From the NCBI RefSeq assembly GCF_024127895.1, contig NZ_JAMYBK010000008.1, positions 1-64,000 of the forward strand: a stretch of 64,000 nucleotides of DNA, read 5' to 3'. The notes under the pieces were generated by a model. It searched no databases. It was not told the DNA's origin and saw nothing but the letters and a program-made list of their open reading frames with translations. Positions 61,315 to 64,000 of this stretch are shown piece by piece (positions within the stretch are counted from its first letter, which is position 1; every line of letters starts with the position of its first letter). This DNA comes from Pseudomonas guariconensis (GTDB taxonomy: Bacteria; Pseudomonadota; Gammaproteobacteria; Pseudomonadales; Pseudomonadaceae). The position numbers were made by a program, and so were the translations under genes.

Positions 61315-61695
61315 TCAGTCAGGCGCCCTGCACCCCAGCGTCACTTCGATTTCCCGGCCAGCAGCCAACCGGGCATCCGCCACCAACATCAGCGTGCGGG
61401 CGCCTGCATGGCGACTGTCGAGCAGGCCTTCCTGGAGGATGAACGAAGTGGCGCCGGCCCCCGTGGCCAGCAGGCGATAACGGATCAGTGCCGAAGTGCA
61501 GCCACACTCGCCGGTGGAGCGTCTGGCTTCCAGGGTGAGCGGCAGTAGTACTTGCCCTTGCGCTGTGCGCGGGGGGGCGAGGTGAGCGGCGAGACAGGTG
61601 GAGAGGGTATTGTCGAGGGTCGGCGCGCCAGCCAGGGCGCCAGCGAGCGGGGCGGCCAGGCATAGGCTGCCGAGGCGCAGGGCTCTGGCATCCAT
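61315..61695 (-). CDS. Small exported protein, cysteine-rich centre (possibly DUF2195)
   Basis: The 126-residue protein starts MDARALRLGSLCLAAPLAGA, a likely signal peptide. The mature part contains STCLAAHL, GECGCTSALIRYRLLATG and VTLGCRAPD at the C terminus, so four cysteines could form two disulfides. The arrangement may match DUF2195, a family of unknown function, but I am not sure. Start at 61695 is chosen for the signal peptide. It runs against a REP-bearing gap upstream and has no operon partner. Confidence 0.65.
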   Translation of the reverse strand: MDARALRLGSLCLAAPLAGALAGAPTLDNTLSTCLAAHLAPPRTAQGQVLLPLTLEARRSTGECGCTSALIRYRLLATGAGATSFILQEGLLDSRHAGARTLMLVADARLAAGREIEVTLGCRAPD

Positions 61696-61744
61696 GGTGG
61701 TGTTCCGGTGTAAGGGGCAGTCCTTCAAGGTGTCCTGAAGTAAT

Positions 61745-61800
61745 GGGCTGTTGGGCTGCTTCGCAGCCCTTTCGCGACACAAGGCCGCTCCCACAGGGGG
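61745..61800. repeat. Degenerate REP element
   Basis: GGGCTGCTTCGCAGCCCTTT followed by CGCGACACAAGGCCGCTCCCACAGG, with the REP flanks kept and the core changed. Confidence 0.6.
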
Positions 61801-61896
61801 CGTTGCCCTTTCAGTCCCTGTTCTCTGCGCAAAGCGCCCCCTGAAGTGTAGAGCAGCGCCGGGCTTATGAGCGGCTCCAGCATTGTCGTCAGGGCA

Positions 61897-62280
61897 TCAC
61901 GCCTGCAACGGCAGGCAGGCGTAGACCACCAGTTCCACCAGCATTTCCTCGCGTGCCAGCCCTGCCACCACGACCGCGGCGCGGTTGGGGAAGGGCGCTT
62001 GGAAGTATTGCGCGTACACGGCATTGACCGTTGCCAGGTAACTGCGGTCGGTGACGTAGATCAGTACCTGGGTCACGGCATCCAGCGAGCTGCCCGCAGC
62101 CTCGAGGGTATGGCGCAGGTTGTCCAGCGTCTGGCGCGCCTGGGCTTCGATGCCGCCGGCGACCACCTGACCCTGGGCATCGATGGGGATCTGCGCGGTG
62201 TAGAGCGTGCCGTTGCCGACGACGGCCCACTCCAGCGGGGCTTTGGACGCGAACAGGTCGGTCTTGATGGCGTATTTCAT
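61897..62280 (-). CDS. RidA-family protein (YjgF/UK114)
   Basis: The 127-residue protein has the RidA core: LYTAQIPIDAQGQVVAGGIE, QARQTLDNLRHTLEAAGSSL, and PFPNRAAVVVAGLAREEML near the C terminus. In canonical RidA an Arg (about residue 105) in RxxV binds the 2-iminoacid carboxylate; here FPNRAAVVV supplies it at about residue 99. RidA members hydrolyse reactive enamines and imines made by amino-acid or amine enzymes. It is third in an operon after the unknown gene and the DUF3726 gene, with a 33-nt gap. Confidence 0.9.
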   Translation of the reverse strand: MKYAIKTDLFASKAPLEWAVVGNGTLYTAQIPIDAQGQVVAGGIEAQARQTLDNLRHTLEAAGSSLDAVTQVLIYVTDRSYLATVNAVYAQYFQAPFPNRAAVVVAGLAREEMLVELVVYACLPLQA

Positions 62281-62313
62281 GAGTGTGTTCCTGGGGGGAT
62301 GGGAGGGGGCTTG

Positions 62314-63003
62314 TCAATCGGCGTCGCTGCCGCCTCCAGCACCGTGCCGGCGCGAGGCTTCGGTGCTTTCGACGAGGATGTGCCCGGCCAGTTGCTTGAG
62401 CCGCTGCCAGGTGTGCTCGCTGACGCTGAAGCCTTGGTTGAGCGCGGCCTGCGCGCAGGCGACTCGCTGGGCGCAGTTGGCCGGGCGGCTGAAGGTGACG
62501 GTGATGCTCTGTTCGATGCACTCGGCTGTCGACGGCAGCTCGTGCAGGTCAGGGTGGCTGTCGAGCGCGGCGAAGGTGGCGATGTGCAACTGACGGGCAT
62601 CGCTCCAACGGGCCTGGACCTCCAGGCCGAGCTCGGCGGCCCGGCACAGGTAGCCAAGCAACAGCAGGCGGTTGTGGCAGTGGTGGATCCGCAGCACCGC
62701 CTGGCCTGTGCGCAGCGCCTTGGCCAGGGCCAGCTCCACCACGGTCGCGGCGCAGCGCAGCACACTCTGGCCACGAGCATCGATCACCAGCAGGGCGCTG
62801 TCTTCATAGCTCAGGGCAAAGGGCTGGTCGGCTTCGTTGCGCAGGTAGTCCAAGGCCTTTTCCAGCGTCGCGACGCCATCGAGCCCCTGCAATTGCAGCC
62901 AGCCGACCATGTCGGCCGCGTCCTCGCAATCGCCGGCGGCAAAACCCATGCCTTCGAAGGCCTTGCGGCACATCACCTGGATTTCGTTGAGGGATACGCG
63001 CAT
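62314..63003 (-). CDS. DUF3726 protein
   Basis: The 229-residue protein starts MRVSLNEIQVMCRKAFEGMG. The N-terminal 55 residues (FAAGDCEDAADMVGWLQLQG) look like the helical cap at the start of the Ldh_2/malate-lactate dehydrogenase type II family. The remainder (LRIHHCHNRLLLLGYLCRAA and later) does not show the NAD-binding part of that family. The start at 63003 lies 2 nt after the stop of the preceding gene. Function unknown; I assign DUF3726 from memory of the N-terminal wording. Confidence 0.75.
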   Translation of the reverse strand: MRVSLNEIQVMCRKAFEGMGFAAGDCEDAADMVGWLQLQGLDGVATLEKALDYLRNEADQPFALSYEDSALLVIDARGQSVLRCAATVVELALAKALRTGQAVLRIHHCHNRLLLLGYLCRAAELGLEVQARWSDARQLHIATFAALDSHPDLHELPSTAECIEQSITVTFSRPANCAQRVACAQAALNQGFSVSEHTWQRLKQLAGHILVESTEASRRHGAGGGSDAD

Positions 63004-63005
63004 GG

Positions 63006-64000
63006 TCAGTGATCTCCGTCCGGCATGACCGCAAAGTTCCAGTCGTCTGCGAATGGCTGGCCGATTTCGCTCACCAGCGGCGCCCCCTGGAACAGCGTGA
63101 TGCGCACCCAGCGGCTCGACTTGGGGTCGAACTTGCCAGCACCGAAGAACGCCAGTTTGCAGCGCAGCAGGTGGATCGGCAGCATGTCGCGGGCCAGCAG
63201 GTTGGCGCGGATCTCGCCATAGCTGCGTAGCGCCATGCCCTGCAGGCGGCGTACCGTGCCCTTGAACGCCGGCTGGGCGATCAGAAAGTGCGCAGTCAGC
63301 GCATCGGGGTGGGCGTGCAGGTGATCGACCAGTGCGGCGTGGCACTGCTGGATGTTGCGGGCGATGCCCAGTTGCATTTCCTTCTCGGCGCCCGGTTCCT
63401 CGACGCGCATGCCCAGGCGGGGCTCTTCCTTGTCTGCGGAGCGGTACCAGAAGAAGTGCTCGGCGTCGGCATCGCTGAAGTCGTAGGCCAGCGCCCAGCC
63501 GTAGTGGCTTTCGATCAGCTTGCGCAGGTGCGCCAGGGGCATTTGTGCGTCCAGGCGCCAACCTTCGACCACGCCCATCTGCTCGGCCAGCGGTAGCACC
63601 TGCTCGGGGTACAGCTCCAGCAACAGGCTGACCAGCAACTCCTGGCAGCCGACGCTCGCGTGCGCTTCGCTCCAGGCCAGCAGGCGTGCCCAGAGGTCGT
63701 TGCCGGTGGGCTGGCGATCGAGCCACTCGGCCAGGGGCGCGAGGTCGGCCAGGGTCTGCTGGTCCTGCGCGTGCTGGCGCAGGTCTTCGGTATGGCTCTG
63801 CTGCAGGTGCAGGCGTGCCCGCGCCAGCAGGTCATGCAGACGCTGCATGTGGGCCGGGTCGGCTGCTTGCGCGAGCACCCGGGCCAGGGCGGTTTCCCGT
63901 GCCCAGACCCACTGGTCGACCAGTTGCGGGTGGTTGAGCAGAAATGGCGCCATGCCCAGCCCGGTGGAGTTGCCGACCCCCAGGTAGCGTTGCAGCGCCG
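63006..64000 (-). CDS. Unknown protein, N terminus outside the window
   Basis: The frame stays open to the right edge (reading ALQRYLGVGNSTGLG before the first methionine at 63953), so the gene is probably truncated here and starts outside. At least 331 residues are coded. The segment GVGNSTGLGMAPFLLNHPQL and its continuation WVWARETALARVLA look like an internal, conserved part of a longer protein. Later motifs are AYDFSDADAEHFFWYRSADK and LLRCKLAFFGAGKFDPKSSR. No signal peptide or membrane segment is seen. I do not recognise the family. It is the first known gene of the operon with DUF3726 and RidA. Confidence 0.75.
   Translation of the reverse strand, partial: ALQRYLGVGNSTGLGMAPFLLNHPQLVDQWVWARETALARVLAQAADPAHMQRLHDLLARARLHLQQSHTEDLRQHAQDQQTLADLAPLAEWLDRQPTGNDLWARLLAWSEAHASVGCQELLVSLLLELYPEQVLPLAEQMGVVEGWRLDAQMPLAHLRKLIESHYGWALAYDFSDADAEHFFWYRSADKEEPRLGMRVEEPGAEKEMQLGIARNIQQCHAALVDHLHAHPDALTAHFLIAQPAFKGTVRRLQGMALRSYGEIRANLLARDMLPIHLLRCKLAFFGAGKFDPKSSRWVRITLFQGAPLVSEIGQPFADDWNFAVMPDGDH

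Overview
The window is high-GC bacterial DNA whose gene content, codon use, REP repeats and gene order point to the Pseudomonas putida group. The clearest markers are the glgA-treZ-malQ-treY-DUF2934-glgX block, the gnd-zwf pair beside it, and a LysR / DOPA decarboxylase / transporter / quiC block. I see no rRNA, tRNA, CRISPR array, prophage or insertion sequence. Species assignment is inference; no database was searched.

Layout. (1) 1-15.8 kb is a type VI secretion system (T6SS) in two divergent operons. The minus-strand operon is tssB-tssC-tssE-tssF-tssG-fha-tssJ-tssK-tssL-hcp-vgrG (vgrG runs off the left edge). The plus-strand operon is tagO/vasI-tssA-tssM. The ClpV ATPase is not in the window. 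A short autotransporter barrel protein lies convergent to tssM. (2) 17.2-28.9 kb is a minus-strand glycogen/maltodextrin/trehalose operon (glgA, treZ, malQ, treY, a DUF2934 protein, glgX) followed by an endonuclease/phosphatase-family gene. (3) 29.4-36.5 kb holds a 55-residue coiled-coil gene, gnd-zwf, a GH15 glucanase-type gene and an OsmC-YcaO fusion. (4) 36.5-49 kb carries an SDR protein without the usual Tyr/Lys, two LysR regulators, a three-gene catabolic operon (MHS transporter, M20 carbamoylase-like hydrolase, acetylpolyamine deacetylase-like enzyme), a MocR regulator divergent from an amino-acid permease with a structured leader, a trans-aconitate methyltransferase and a DUF2784 membrane protein. 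(5) 48.1-52 kb is a LysR / OPA-type transporter / FAD amine-oxidoreductase module. (6) 52.1-61.1 kb has a YebC-family gene, LysR, DOPA decarboxylase, an MHS transporter divergent from quiC, and glpT. (7) 61.3-64 kb has a small exported protein and a RidA / DUF3726 / unknown-protein operon cut by the right edge.

How parts work together. The glg/tre genes interconvert glucan, maltodextrin and trehalose; GlgX and GH15 release glucose units that can enter Zwf and Gnd. QuiC makes protocatechuate from dehydroshikimate, and a perfect palindrome resembling the PcaR operator lies in its promoter region. The least explained parts are the LysR-OPA-FAD oxidoreductase module, the terminal RidA/DUF3726 operon, the structured leader of the permease and a 26-bp perfect inverted repeat after it.
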